Shown: positions 17,380-27,873, numbered from the stretch's first letter. The stretch is 64,000 nucleotides of DNA from Methanosarcina acetivorans C2A (GCF_000007345.1 NC_003552.1:3596001-3660000); one strand, 5' to 3'. The notes: generated from the sequence alone by a model not told the origin. Numbers and translations are program-made.

Positions 17380-19683
17380 ATGATACTTAACCATTTCTTC
17401 GAATCACCGGTCAGGGCTTCCATGCAGCAGAAAAAAGAAAAATACCAGACTTCCAATTCACAAAAACAAAAAAGAAACGGTTCGAACAGAAAGGGGCAGC
17501 AGCCCAGGGAAAAAAGGGCAGAACACAAAGTACGGGATTTCAAAGAAAAAGTATCTCCCGGAAGGAATGCCTCTCACAAAAGGAGCTCAGGCCCTGAAAA
17601 ACGTTCTGATATGGCTTTTTCAAAGAAAAAACCTTATACACGTTTCGAGTATGAAGATGACTATATTTACTGGTGCAGGAAGTGCAACCTGCCTCTCACA
17701 GGGGAAGAGTGCGGGGGTTGTGGTGGGAAAGGCGAAATACTTCATCTTACCCAGCCGGCAGATGTCAGGCTCTGTTCTCCCTACGAACGGGAAGTCCTGA
17801 CAGAGCAGCTACTTTCAGCCTTCGGCTGCGACCCTCTGGGAGACCGACTTGTGCTCCTTAACAAAATCCCCGGAGAAGACAAAACCGACGAGGTTCTTGT
17901 AGACGGCTTCATTTTCGGCGTGCTCCGTTTTGAACTTTCGGAAATGGACTACAGCTTTGAACCTTCCCTTCAGGGGGCAAAGATCCTCCTCAAGTCGGCT
18001 GAAGGCAGAAAAGTCAAGCTCAAGAAGACAAACCGGCACCTTAACGGAAAAAACGTGGAAGCAGGGCTTATAGAATCTTTTGCCGGAAACATTAAAGCAG
18101 GGGATTTTGTCCTCGTGACTGCGGGCAACCTGAGCGGGTACGGAGTTTCTTACATTGATGGCACGGATTTTGCAGCCCGGAACCCGGAAAAGCCCGGAAC
18201 CTCATCAGGGACCGGAGTACAACCTGAAGTTCGAGTGAAGGCCGAGCCCGCACCCTCACCCGAAACCGGCACAAAAATCCTCAGGGTCAGAAAGGTTGAC
18301 AACAGTGAAGTATTCCTGCACCCCAAAACCCCGGATTTGAGGGTATGCATAGAAGCTAACAAAAAACATCTGCAGGCCCTGGGAAAAAATGCCATCAATA
18401 CCATCCGGGGGATTGTTTCCAGAAATGAGTACCGGGAGTTACCTGTATATGTATCTTTCAGCGGGGGAAAAGATAGCCTTGTTGTGCTCGACCTTACAAG
18501 AGCTGCCCTCAAGCAGAGGGAGTTTAAGGCTTTTTTCCTGAACACGGGGATCGAATTTCCGGAGACTGTGAAGTTTGCCCGGGACTTATGCCGCGAAATG
18601 AAAGTCCCGCTTGAAGAAATGAGTTCAGGCTCAGCTTTCTGGGAGCAGGTAGAAAAGTTCGGGCCTCCTGCAAAGGATTTCCGCTGGTGCTGCAAGGTCT
18701 GCAAGCTGGCTTCGGCAGGAGACCTGGAAACAGGAAAAGGCGCATGTGCCCTGCCAGGAGAGGAGGGCAGGCAGAAAAATGGGAACACAATTGCCTACCT
18801 GACAATAGATGGCAAGCGAAAGCATGAATCATTTTCCAGGGCAAGGATTGCGGCAAGTGAGACAAACCCCTTTGTCCCGGCGCAGCTCAATATCTTTCCT
18901 ATCCGGGACTGGCGGGCGTTGGAGGTCTGGCTCTATATCCACTGGCGGGGACTATCCTACAACCCGCTCTACGACCAGGGCTTTGAGAGAGTGGGGTGCT
19001 GGCTCTGCCCTTCTGCCCTTGCTGCCGAATATTCGCGGGTAAAAGTGCTGCACCCTGAGATGCATGCCCGGTGGAATACTTTCCTGCTCGAGTGGGCAAA
19101 AAAGCGCAGGCTTTCGGAAAAGTTTGTGGAACACGGGTTCTGGCGCTGGAAAGAACTGCCTCCGAAAATGTTGAAGCTGGCAGAGGAACTTGGAATCTCG
19201 GTTCTTGCGGAAGAAAAGGCCGAAACCTTTGAAATTGAGGTTGTGGGAGGAATTTCCCCCTGCAAAGCAGGAGGCTTTTCTGTTGAGGCAGGAGTTAAGG
19301 GCATCAGGGAAAAAGAAGCTGCGGATTTCATTAACATGCTTGGAAAGACTGTTTATGCGGAAGAGCTGGGCATGCTACTTGTCAGAACCAAAAACGGGAC
19401 CGTGAAGTTTTTCTCAAACGGAAATCTACTCGTAAGTTCGGAAACAAAGGAAAAAGCAGTCAACCTCTTTAAAGAGACTGCAAAACAGTTCGTAAGGCTT
19501 TCCCGCTGCACAGGCTGCGGAATCTGTGAAAAAGCCTGTCCGGTCGATGCGATCACAATTAAGGAAGGAAAGCCTCATGTAAGTGAGGCCTGTATTAGGT
19601 GTGGAAAATGCACGGATTCCTGTGTGGTAACCAGGTATTTTGAAAAAATTGTTCCAGGGCTGGATGAAAAACTAAAGGTTTGA
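17380..19683 (+). CDS. PAPS-reductase-like protein with zinc ribbon, PUA-like domain and 2[4Fe-4S] ferredoxin
   Basis: A basic low-complexity N-terminus (about 1-80) is followed by a zinc ribbon (CRKC...CGGCGGKG near 105-125), a PUA-like domain to about 275, and a PP-loop ATPase/reductase domain with SFSGGKDSL near 359-366. Cys-rich WCCKVCK and GCWLCP segments come next, and finally two C-x2-C-x2-C-x3-C clusters (CTGCGICEKAC, CIRCGKCTDSC). The PP-loop adenylates a substrate, and the ferredoxin part suggests electron delivery. A role in sulfur assimilation or tRNA/cofactor thiolation is plausible; assimilatory PAPS reduction is not shown. The start is uncertain: ATG at 17380 has no clear Shine-Dalgarno, and later Mets (for example residue 77) are possible. 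Confidence 0.8.
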   Translation: MILNHFFESPVRASMQQKKEKYQTSNSQKQKRNGSNRKGQQPREKRAEHKVRDFKEKVSPGRNASHKRSSGPEKRSDMAFSKKKPYTRFEYEDDYIYWCRKCNLPLTGEECGGCGGKGEILHLTQPADVRLCSPYEREVLTEQLLSAFGCDPLGDRLVLLNKIPGEDKTDEVLVDGFIFGVLRFELSEMDYSFEPSLQGAKILLKSAEGRKVKLKKTNRHLNGKNVEAGLIESFAGNIKAGDFVLVTAGNLSGYGVSYIDGTDFAARNPEKPGTSSGTGVQPEVRVKAEPAPSPETGTKILRVRKVDNSEVFLHPKTPDLRVCIEANKKHLQALGKNAINTIRGIVSRNEYRELPVYVSFSGGKDSLVVLDLTRAALKQREFKAFFLNTGIEFPETVKFARDLCREMKVPLEEMSSGSAFWEQVEKFGPPAKDFRWCCKVCKLASAGDLETGKGACALPGEEGRQKNGNTIAYLTIDGKRKHESFSRARIAASETNPFVPAQLNIFPIRDWRALEVWLYIHWRGLSYNPLYDQGFERVGCWLCPSALAAEYSRVKVLHPEMHARWNTFLLEWAKKRRLSEKFVEHGFWRWKELPPKMLKLAEELGISVLAEEKAETFEIEVVGGISPCKAGGFSVEAGVKGIREKEAADFINMLGKTVYAEELGMLLVRTKNGTVKFFSNGNLLVSSETKEKAVNLFKETAKQFVRLSRCTGCGICEKACPVDAITIKEGKPHVSEACIRCGKCTDSCVVTRYFEKIVPGLDEKLKV

Positions 19684-20021
19684 ACGGAACTGACCACTCC
19701 GGCGCGCTTGAACCCCCCGGTTTTAAGCTATCAATAAGCAATTTTCAACCCTGCGGAAAAACTCGGTATCATAAACCTACGGATTACTGTAGAGTAAACA
19801 CCGGATGTGGCTATTAAAAAATAGAGAGGTTTAAAATTGAACCAGAATTTCTAAATTTATGAATCTCATCAGAATTCTATGAAATTTTTAAATAGTTCCT
19901 AATTATATTTTCATATTATAGTTGAAATCTTACCATGCCTTTTCAGGTCAAACATCTGGGAACTTCACGACAATACCTGATTATCCTGTAATTCACCTGA
20001 TCGGGCTCTCAATAAACTAAC

Positions 20022-20070
20022 TAAACTTTACAATAATGAATTACCTGGTTTACAATAATGAATTACCTGG
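20022..20070. repeat. 22-bp direct duplication
   Basis: TTTACAATAATGAATTACCTGG occurs twice almost back to back, immediately before the longer 22-bp array. Confidence 0.75.
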
Positions 20071-20086
20071 GCTTCCAAGCAACTGA

Positions 20087-20205
20087 TTGAATTACTAACT
20101 CGACTAACTTGAATTACTAACTCGACTAACTTGAATTACTAACTTGACTAACTTGAATTACTAACTTGAATTACTAACTTGACTAACTTGAATTACTAAA
20201 TTAAG
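20087..20205. repeat. 22-bp tandem array (TTGAATTACTAACTCGACTAAC)
   Basis: Five to six units, TTGAATTACTAAC plus T(C/T)GACTAAC, with one unit shortened to 13 bp and drift of CTCGAC to CTTGAC. Located 60-180 bp upstream of the AI-2E transporter gene. The family differs from the 17-bp arrays elsewhere in the window. Confidence 0.85.
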
Positions 20206-20265
20206 TCATTAAATTGAATTCCTAGCTGAATTACTATCATATATTTATCATAACGGAACTGAAAA

Positions 20266-21384
20266 ATGCGATTTAATTACCCACCTGACGGAGTAAGCCA
20301 GCTTATTGCCAGCCGCTGGAAAATCGGCGTAGCTCTTGCATTAGCTGTGCTTCTATTCTTTGCTTTCCTTGTCCTGCTGCCCCTGGCAGACGGAATCGTG
20401 CTCGGAATAGTCTTTGCTTATATTGCCAGGCCTATCCAAGTGAAATTTGGAAAATACAGGAAAATTGGAGCTCTGATAGCCAGCCTTTTTATTTTTATCC
20501 CCATAGTATTCATTGTAGGAGCCGGAGTTGTTGAGATCCTGAACCAGATCTCCTGGATTTTTGAAAACCAGACTTCAGTAATGAGCGGGATTTTAGATTT
20601 TATACATGGACTGGAAATTCCTTCTACTTACGTTGAAAGAATAAATAATGCTATATGGAACCTTTTTACCTCCCTGCTCCCTGCAGTAGGGAGTGTAGGC
20701 TTGATCTCATATGCCCAGAGCATAGGCCTTTTTGTTATTAATTTCATAGTTTCGATTTTCTTCTGTTATTTCCTGCTTGCCGATGGGGACAGGCTTTACT
20801 GTGCTTTTATTGGCATGATACCTTCAGATTATCAGAACATTGTGAACCGTTATGCTTCTCATCTGGACCTTATCCTGAAGGGAGTTTTCATAGGCAACGC
20901 CTACTCTGCCCTCATAGTGAGCGTGACTTCGGTTTTCGTTTTTCGTGCTTTCGGATTTTCCCATGTCCTGGCTCTTGCGACCCTAGTCTTCATAGCATCG
21001 GTAATCCCTCTTTTTGCCGGGTATATGGTACTCGTTCCCATGGCCTTGTTCCGTTATTTCGAACAGGGATTTCAAAGTGCAGCACTTTTTTTTGTGGTCT
21101 CGTCCCTTGTAATTTACGGACCTCCCGAACTGATCCTCAGGCCTTTCCTGACCAGCCTGAAGTCAAAGATCCACCCGATGCTCCTCATGCTCGCCTTCCT
21201 GGGAGGGGCTTTTGTGGGAGGAATTGCAGGTTTTTTTGCAGCCCCCATTCTGCTGGGAGCCCTCGTTGCAGCTTATAGGGTTTATCAGGAGCAGATCCAT
21301 CCCGAACTGGTAGCTCAGGCTGACGTCTACCTCAAAGATCCGGCAAAAGCCTGCAGGACTGATGAGAAAAATAGCTTTCAATGA
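20266..21384 (+). CDS. AI-2E/DUF20 family transporter
   Basis: A 372-residue membrane protein with two N-terminal helices (VALALAVLLFFAFLVLLPLADGIV), a helix-loop region and about five further C-terminal helices. PPELILRPFL and LGGAFVGGIAGFFAAPILLG match the family's conserved C-terminal block. Members are permeases linked to autoinducer export, Na+/H+ antiport or small-molecule efflux; nothing here identifies the substrate. GGAACTGAAAA precedes the ATG. It is monocistronic by context. Confidence 0.85.
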   Translation: MRFNYPPDGVSQLIASRWKIGVALALAVLLFFAFLVLLPLADGIVLGIVFAYIARPIQVKFGKYRKIGALIASLFIFIPIVFIVGAGVVEILNQISWIFENQTSVMSGILDFIHGLEIPSTYVERINNAIWNLFTSLLPAVGSVGLISYAQSIGLFVINFIVSIFFCYFLLADGDRLYCAFIGMIPSDYQNIVNRYASHLDLILKGVFIGNAYSALIVSVTSVFVFRAFGFSHVLALATLVFIASVIPLFAGYMVLVPMALFRYFEQGFQSAALFFVVSSLVIYGPPELILRPFLTSLKSKIHPMLLMLAFLGGAFVGGIAGFFAAPILLGALVAAYRVYQEQIHPELVAQADVYLKDPAKACRTDEKNSFQ

Positions 21385-21628
21385 GGCGAAAGGGATTGCT
21401 TTATATCATTGCAGGATGTTAGGACTGTCATATATTCTTCCTTACATCCTATAATCAAGATCTACTGACGGGTACAGGCCTCAAACGATCCTTCAATCAG
21501 GTCAAGTATTAAGTCGCAATACCAGGTCGCAGTCTTAATACCAGACCGTAATACTGTTTGATCCCTGTTTGATTAAGAACCGAAGTGAATTCGGAACCCA
21601 TACTGGCTTAGAAAACACAGGTGATAGA

Positions 21629-23536
21629 ATGCAGTTATTGCTCATTCACTCTGATTATATTGAATACGAAACCAAAAAACAAACTCCAGTTGCTGAAAAA
21701 ATAGAAGAGTCCTTAAAGTCAGGCAGGCTAGAAGAAGCCCTCACCGCTTTTACGGCTGTGGAAAGCGTGGACGAAGCCAACCCGGAAGAAGCCATAGAAA
21801 AAGCTGTTTCTGAAATCGAAAAGGTTGCAGCCCAGGTCAAAACAAACCGCATAATGCTTTATCCCTACGCTCACCTGAGTTCTGACCTCTCCTCTCCGAA
21901 AGTTGCAGTACAGGTCTTAAAAGGCATTGAAGCAGCTCTTTCTGGCAAATACGAGGTCAAAAGAGCTCCGTTTGGCTGGTACAAAGCTTTTACCGTGAGC
22001 TGCAAGGGCCATCCCCTTTCCGAACTTTCCCGGAGCATCCACCCCGAGGGTACGGCAAAAGCGGCAGTCAAACCTGAGGCAGCCGGAGAAAAAGAAGAAG
22101 TCGTTTCCGAAGCCCTGAAGGCCGAAGGTACTGCCAGGTCTTACTGGCGCATCCTTACCCCGGACGGGGAACTCCACGAAGTTGAGACCTTTGACCTCAC
22201 CCCCTACCCCAAACTTCAGCAGTTTGTAAATTATGAAATCTCCAAGAGCAGGGCGGTTGAACGAGCCCCTCCCCATGTTGAGCTCATGCGGAGACTTGAA
22301 CTTGCAGACTACGAGCCAGGGTCCGACTCGGGGAACATGCGCTATTACCCCAAGGGAAGGCTTGTTAAGTCTCTTCTTGAAAACTACGTGCTTGATGTCG
22401 CAACCGAGTTCGGGGCAATGGAAGTCGAAACTCCCCTGATGTACGACATGAACCACCCGACCCTCAAGAAATACCTTGATAGGTTCCCTGCAAGGCAGTA
22501 TTCTATCGAATCGGACAAACGGCAGATGTTCCTTCGCTTTGCAGCCTGTTTCGGGCAGTTCCTTATGAACCATGACATGACGATCTCCTACAAGAATCTG
22601 CCTCTCAGGATGATCGAAATGACCCGTTACAGTTTCAGAAAAGAACAGCGAGGGGAACTTGTAGGCTTGAGGAGACTCAGGGCTTTTACCATGCCGGATA
22701 TGCACACCCTTTGCGAGGACATGAACCAGGCTGTAAGCCAGTTCAAGGAACAGTACGACCTCTGCATCGATGTGCTTGAAAACGTGGGAATTCATATTGA
22801 CGATTATGAGGTTGCCATCCGTTTCACCAGGGACTTTTACGAGTCGAATAAAGAGCTTGTAGTCAACATGGCAAAAACCGTAAACAAGCCCGTGCTTGTG
22901 GAGATGTGGGACACTCGCTTTTTCTACTTCGTACTCAAATTCGAGTTTAACTTCGTAGATGCCCTTGCCAAGGCAAGCGCCCTTTCCACGGTCCAGATCG
23001 ATGTGGAAAATGCCGAAAGGTACGATATCTCCTATGTGAACGCTGATGGCAAACTGGAAAGGCCGATCGTTCTCCACTGCTCGCCGAGCGGGGCAATCGA
23101 ACGTTGTATCTATGCCCTTCTTGAAAAAGCTGCAATGGAAACCGAAGAAGGAAAAGTCCCTATGCTGCCTGTCTGGCTTTCACCTACCCAGGTCCGGATT
23201 GTGCCGATTTCCGAAAAACACCTTGCTTTTGCCGAAGAGGTTTCAAAGAAACTGGATTGCAGGGTCGATATCGACGACCGCGACCTGTCCATAGGAAAGA
23301 AGGTAAGGGAAGCGGGCAGGGAATGGGTGCCGTATGTCGTGGTTATCGGAGATAAGGAAATGGAGGAAGGTACGATTAATGTAACCGTCCGGGCTGAGTC
23401 CGAACAGAATAAGCCTTCAAAAGTACAGATAACTCCTGAAGAACTCAATGCGCGCATCAGAGGCGAAATAGCTGGCAAACCTTACAGAAAACTGCCCCTT
23501 GCAAAGTATCTTTCCGCAAGGCCAAAATTCTTCTAA
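21629..23536 (+). CDS. thrS: Threonyl-tRNA synthetase (archaeal type)
   Basis: The N-terminal 140 residues ([16 protein letters not shown]...) are the archaeal D-aminoacyl-deacylase-like editing domain that clears Ser-tRNA(Thr). The class II core follows, with motif 2 around [24 protein letters not shown], and then the anticodon-binding domain ([13 protein letters not shown]). Total 635 residues is normal. ATG at 21629 follows GGTGATAGA and begins the conserved editing domain, so the in-frame extension to 21569 is not used. The gene attaches threonine to tRNA(Thr) and is essential. Confidence 0.95.
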
Positions 23537-23708
23537 GTTATTATACCGATTATCGGAGAGGGCCAGAGGAGATATAAACTTCTTATTTGCCCTTTCCCTT
23601 TGACTTTTTGGCATAACATATATATTGACGTAATTCTTATTATGAAAAGGGATTCCTTTTAAATAAAAGCAGTTCCAGGTTTATTCTTTTCCGCTACTGA
23701 GTTGAGAG

Positions 23709-23894
23709 ATGCCGCTTGAAGTTTCCTGGACTGAAATTTTTTACAGGTTGTTTGTAAGTTACGGGGAGTTACTTCTTATAATGCTTACAGTTGCATGCAG
23801 TAGCCTGTTGCATGGACTATGCCGCTTTCCCAAAAACCTCTTTGAAAGGTACTTTCTGGTTTTTGAGATGGCATTAAAGAATTTATATAGTTAA
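23709..23894 (+). CDS. Possible small hydrophobic protein
   Basis: A 61-residue frame with one likely membrane helix (ELLLIMLTVACSSLLHGL). TTGAGAG lies directly before the ATG. No recognised family; its end overlaps the helicase promoter. Could be spurious. Confidence 0.25.
   Translation: MPLEVSWTEIFYRLFVSYGELLLIMLTVACSSLLHGLCRFPKNLFERYFLVFEMALKNLYS
23881..23890 (+). promoter_or_regulatory. TATA box of the helicase gene
   Basis: ATTTATATAG centred about 30 nt before the ATG at 23916. Archaeal transcription starts about 25 nt after the box, so the mRNA would be nearly leaderless, and indeed no Shine-Dalgarno is visible. Confidence 0.55.
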
Positions 23895-23915
23895 AAGTTT
23901 AAGGACCGCGTACTG

Positions 23916-26117
23916 ATGACAATTTCAAATGAAGCCGTAGCCGATATGGAAACCGTCGAGCTCGAGCCCTTGAGGGAAGATAAGAAGAAAATCTTTGAAG
24001 ATATACTGAAGTATTTTGAAACCCATCAGAGAGGCTACATCAAGGTTCCTACGGGCTGGGGCAAGACTTTTCTTTCGAAGCATATAATGAAAAAATATTA
24101 TGATGACGGAAAACTCGTGCTTTTCCTGGTCTCTAAAAATAACCCTCTTCTTAGTCAGACATATTATGACAGGAAGAAAAACCAGCCTCTTTTTCCCAAT
24201 AGCGCTCTTCTCTCTTCTGAACATAAAGAAGATAGAAAAGAGCTTGCTAAAACGTTGAAAGCCCTTGGAAAGGGAAAAGGAAAAGGTTTTGTGCTTTTTG
24301 CTTCCTTGCAGACAGTGCTTGGAAAGCAGGGAGCTGAAATCAAAAACCTGATTCTTGAACATACCGACCTTGCAATCGTGGACGAGATCCATAATTTCAT
24401 CAACAACAGGGGAAACGATTTCCTCAATGAGTTAGGAGAGCGGACAAAAATCCTGGGCATGACTGCAACTCCGTTCCAGGGCGTGGTCGGAAATGTCAAA
24501 TTCGTGGACGAGATCGCCGGGGATATGCGCGAGGTTTACGCAAAGACATTGCCTGAGTGTATCCTGGACGAAGAACTCGCCCCCCTTAAGTATACGATTG
24601 CCGAAAGTTCGGAAGATATCTTTGAGATCTTTGACTTTGAAAAAGGGCTGGACGAACTTGATAAGCAGGACCTTTTCCTTGACTGCAGCACCGCAGATAA
24701 GTTAAAAAAAGTAGTCCGCAGAACCCAGCTCGCAAAAGATGTCTACGATTCGATGGTAAAGCGGAAGAATGCAAAGACCCTCGTCTTCTGCGCCCCTGTC
24801 CGGAAGCGTGTCTACGGAGCCGGAGCCGATAGAGAGGAAATTAACGCTTTCCATGCCAAACTTACAGCCTCGGTTTTCAACGGGGAAATCTCTGCTTCGA
24901 AGCTGGGAAAAGACTCTGACCCTGTTTTACCCCTCGATTTTGACAATTACACTCCAGATGGGAAGTTCAGAGATGCTGCTTTCATAACCTCCGAACTGCC
25001 CAAGGACGAACAGAGTGCTCTGCTTGCAGCATTCAGGGACACAAAAAAGCCGCCCTATGTTCTGTGCACGGTCGGGATGCTGATCGAAGGCTTCGACTTT
25101 CCGGGCCTTGAGACCCTCATCCTGCTGCGCCCGACCCTAAGCATGCGGCTCTTTGAACAGCAGGTGGGAAGGGTTACAAGGCTTTCTCCGGTTTCCGGGA
25201 AGGGGAAGGGACACATCTTTGAGATCTCGGACAGCATCGATTCCCTCTATCAGCGTTTCGGAGAAGGGGTTTTCAACGGGGAAAAGGTTGATCAGGTGCA
25301 GATGCTCCAGCCTGAAATCCGCCTCGAAGAACTTTTCTCCGAGGGAGACGCAGCCCTGGCAATTGAGGAAGGAAAAATCGAAATCAGCAAGGTAGACCTC
25401 AGCAATTTAAAGAAAGGAAGGGGGAAAGGAAGGGGAAGAAAGAATGCACAGGCAGTAGAAGTTCCTGTCCGACTCCCCCCAACCGCCCTCAGGGCAAAAT
25501 ATTTCTCGCGTCTTCTTGCCATCACTGAGGAAAAGGACGTCGGCGCCTTTGAACGGGAAAAACGGGAGCTTATGAGGGGAGCCCTGAGATTCAGGGTCCG
25601 GGAACTGAGAGATGCCGAAGAGCTCTCCACACTCTGTGACCAGGTAAATAAACTCAAGAGGGAAGCTTACGAAGACCGCAGGCTAGGAGATGTTTCAAGG
25701 CAGCACAAGCCCAAGGTCTTCGGAGAGGTCGAATGGCTCCTTAAACTTCAGGCCCTAAATTCCCTAAAGTATGCCGGAGATCGAATCTCTATGCCCGAGA
25801 AAAACAAAATTTTAAAAACTCTGGGATTTGAACCTGATATGAGGAAGATAGATAGCCACAGGCTTAAATGCTTGAAAATAGGTTCTGCCCAGAAGACCAT
25901 CCCCGACCTCGTTAAGGTTCTCGGCTTTGTAAGCCGCCTCTCATCTTCCGAAACCTACCAGTTCCTTGACAAAAAGAAAAAAGATCAATGGAAAAGAGAG
26001 TTTCTCCCTGCGGTCTACTGGGGCTTCTGCTTTATTGACGCTTCCCCGGAACTGAAGGAGCTTTTCGAATCCACGGAATGGGACAGGCGGGTCAAAAATA
26101 TAATCCGACAAAAATAA
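23916..26117 (+). CDS. Superfamily II DNA/RNA helicase (XPB/restriction-type)
   Basis: Motif I is VPTGWGKTF (near residue 42-50), motif II VDEIH rather than DEAD/DEAH, motif III MTATPFQG, and motif VI QQVGRVTR. Together they form the two RecA lobes seen in RAD25/XPB and type III restriction-like helicases. About 300 extra C-terminal residues include a basic KKGRGKGRGRKNAQ linker and a helical region of unknown function. It uses ATP to translocate on or open nucleic acid; no methylase or nuclease partner is adjacent. Probably a stand-alone repair or RNA helicase. Confidence 0.85.
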   Translation: MTISNEAVADMETVELEPLREDKKKIFEDILKYFETHQRGYIKVPTGWGKTFLSKHIMKKYYDDGKLVLFLVSKNNPLLSQTYYDRKKNQPLFPNSALLSSEHKEDRKELAKTLKALGKGKGKGFVLFASLQTVLGKQGAEIKNLILEHTDLAIVDEIHNFINNRGNDFLNELGERTKILGMTATPFQGVVGNVKFVDEIAGDMREVYAKTLPECILDEELAPLKYTIAESSEDIFEIFDFEKGLDELDKQDLFLDCSTADKLKKVVRRTQLAKDVYDSMVKRKNAKTLVFCAPVRKRVYGAGADREEINAFHAKLTASVFNGEISASKLGKDSDPVLPLDFDNYTPDGKFRDAAFITSELPKDEQSALLAAFRDTKKPPYVLCTVGMLIEGFDFPGLETLILLRPTLSMRLFEQQVGRVTRLSPVSGKGKGHIFEISDSIDSLYQRFGEGVFNGEKVDQVQMLQPEIRLEELFSEGDAALAIEEGKIEISKVDLSNLKKGRGKGRGRKNAQAVEVPVRLPPTALRAKYFSRLLAITEEKDVGAFEREKRELMRGALRFRVRELRDAEELSTLCDQVNKLKREAYEDRRLGDVSRQHKPKVFGEVEWLLKLQALNSLKYAGDRISMPEKNKILKTLGFEPDMRKIDSHRLKCLKIGSAQKTIPDLVKVLGFVSRLSSSETYQFLDKKKKDQWKREFLPAVYWGFCFIDASPELKELFESTEWDRRVKNIIRQK

Positions 26118-26188
26118 TATGATGACTCTTGATCAATCGGTTTATATTATTTGACCCCGGAAACCGTTTTTTAATCTACAGGTAATAG

Positions 26189-26225
26189 GTGCCTCCGCCA
26201 GCTTGTCTGGCGCCCCTTCCCAAAA
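26189..26225. repeat. Dispersed CCGCCAG/CTGGCG hairpin repeat, copy 1
   Basis: CCTCCGCCAGCTTGTCTGGCGCC: the arms CGCCAG and CTGGCG surround CTTGT. Followed by CCCTTCCCAAAAAGAAG and then CAGATTTGAAT, both shared with the copy at 39011. Confidence 0.75.
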
Positions 26226-26341
26226 AGAAGAAAATACAGATTTGAATAAAAAACAAGACCGAAATTTAAGTTCATTTGACCTGTTTGCTTATCTTTTTCA
26301 CTCAAAAGCGTTTCAGAAGCTTTTACTTGCTGGCATGTTGT

Positions 26342-26470
26342 TTCTATTTTTCTTTACTTTCTCTTTTTTATTCATTTTTGTCTTTTCTATTTTTCTTTAC
26401 TTTCTCTTTTTTACTCATTTTTGTCTTTTCTATTTTTCTTTACTTTCTCTTTTTTATTCATTTTTGTCTT
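26342..26470. repeat. 43-bp perfect-period triplicate
   Basis: Three contiguous 43-bp units, pyrimidine-rich, starting TTCTATTTTTCTTTAC and ending TTTTTGTCTT, at 26342, 26385 and 26428, with one base difference in the middle unit. Highly Y-rich on the plus strand. Confidence 0.92.
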
Positions 26471-26636
26471 CTTGGGAAAGGCCGCTCTCCTGCGTCGAGC
26501 GGGAAAGAGCGACACAATACAGCGAATAAGGTTGTAACGGTCAAGATAATTCTTCCTTTCCAAAATCTTACCGGTCAGAAAGTAAATACTAAAAAGTACT
26601 TTCGTCTTCCTAAAGTTTATTTTTTATTCTGTAATA

Positions 26637-26675
26637 GGAGCCTCCGCCAACCCGTCTGACGGCCCTGCCCAGAAA
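26637..26675. repeat. Dispersed hairpin repeat, copy 2
   Basis: CCTCCGCCAACCCGTCTGACGG keeps the arm pattern with compensatory-looking changes (GCCA/TGAC), then CCCTGCCCAGAAAGCGGAAG. It is oriented like copies 1 and 3. Confidence 0.65.
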
Positions 26676-26784
26676 GCGGAAGAGATTAAGACAGCAGCAA
26701 AATGATTGGTGAATTTCGAAATCTGTATATAATTAACCAGATAGAGTTAAACAGAAGAAATTATGAAAAAAATAGGTTGAAGTT

Positions 26785-27759
26785 ATGTTAAAATTAAAAT
26801 ATTTATTTTTTAATAAGAATCTGGCAGTGGACGGAATTAGAAGATGGAAAACTGAGATGAACAATGTAGAGGAATTACTCCCATATTTTAGGATTTCATC
26901 GAATGCAATCTATCCCTTTCTGAATAATGATAAGATTTGCTTCCTGCGTTTGGCACCTGTTGAAGAAAAAATAAAAGATAATGAATATGGAGAAATAGAG
27001 TTTATTCAATATTTGAGAGAACATAATTTCTCTGCATTAACACCATTGCCTTCACTGAACGGTCAACTGATTGAAATTATCAAAACTGAGTGGGGGACGT
27101 ATTTTGCAAGCGTATTTGAAAGAGTAGAAGGAGTTCCGATAGAAGATACAGACTTAAATGACAATATCATTTTTGTATATGGCAAGACACTGGGAACTTT
27201 GCACAGGCTGGCTTCAGATTTCAGACCATCCGTAAAAAAGTGGACTTATGAAGATGTGCTGGAATGGATAGAAAAAGAACTTGGTTTATATGGTGCACAG
27301 ACTGCCGCGATGAATGAATACATAGAAGTGAAAAACCTTCTTGAAACACTTCCGAAAAACAAGAAAAATTTTGGATTAGTACATTACGATTTTGAACCGG
27401 ATAATATTTTTTATGATGTAGAAACTGAGACATGTAACGTTATTGATTTTGAAGATGGGATATATCACTGGTTTGCTCTGGATATAGAGCAGGTATTCGA
27501 TTCATTAGCAGAATTCATGGATGAGGAAAGAGTTGCTGTAGCCAGAAAAATGTTTTTGAATGGTTATTGTACAGAGTTTGAGATCTCAAGTGATATGTTA
27601 GCACTTTTACCTGTGTTCAGAAGATTTATTGATTTGTATAGCTATACAAGAATCATGCATTCCACAAGCGAGATACTGGATAACGAGCCGGATTGGTTGA
27701 ATAAAATCAAAGAAAAGCTAAATTGGAAGAAGAATAGTATTTTAGCAAAATGGAGCTGA
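26785..27759 (+). CDS. APH-type phosphotransferase
   Basis: The 324-residue protein has the aminoglycoside-phosphotransferase/choline-kinase fold. LVHYDFEPDNIFYD is the Brenner-like catalytic loop (H-x-D-x4-N) and VIDFEDG the metal-binding DxD-like motif; GTYFASVFERVEGVPI forms the hinge. Such kinases phosphorylate small alcohols, antibiotics or sugars. The gene is clearly more AT-rich than its neighbours and sits between repeats, which suggests transfer, perhaps from Firmicutes. The substrate is unknown. Confidence 0.8.
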   Translation: MLKLKYLFFNKNLAVDGIRRWKTEMNNVEELLPYFRISSNAIYPFLNNDKICFLRLAPVEEKIKDNEYGEIEFIQYLREHNFSALTPLPSLNGQLIEIIKTEWGTYFASVFERVEGVPIEDTDLNDNIIFVYGKTLGTLHRLASDFRPSVKKWTYEDVLEWIEKELGLYGAQTAAMNEYIEVKNLLETLPKNKKNFGLVHYDFEPDNIFYDVETETCNVIDFEDGIYHWFALDIEQVFDSLAEFMDEERVAVARKMFLNGYCTEFEISSDMLALLPVFRRFIDLYSYTRIMHSTSEILDNEPDWLNKIKEKLNWKKNSILAKWS

Positions 27760-27873
27760 TTATTTCTACCTCATTAATTATTTGATATTTTGAGGACAAA
27801 ATATAATAATGACATTAAAGAGAGGAAGCTAAAAGTCTTCTCGGAATAAGGAAAAAAAGAGAGGACTATATAA

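Larger units (their letters stand above)
19684..20265. other. Intergenic rich in tandem repeats
   Basis: Holds two repeat tracts, listed separately, and AT-rich sequence. A TATA-like CATATATTTATC at 20237-20248 lies 20-30 nt before the next gene. Confidence 0.5.
26118..26784. other. Intergenic with dispersed hairpin repeats and a 43-bp array
   Basis: Carries two copies of the CCGCCAG-hairpin repeat (26190, 26640), a 43-bp triplicate and a CTCGAGCG-rich tract related to the element at 39 kb. Frames crossing the array are repetitive Phe/Leu translations and not credible genes. Confidence 0.6.

Noticed and set aside
21917-23077. 386-residue minus-strand frame
   Set aside because: Shadow of thrS.
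26203-26659. Phe/Leu-rich frames over the 43-bp array
   Set aside because: Repeat translation; mimics membrane helices but has no start site or family.
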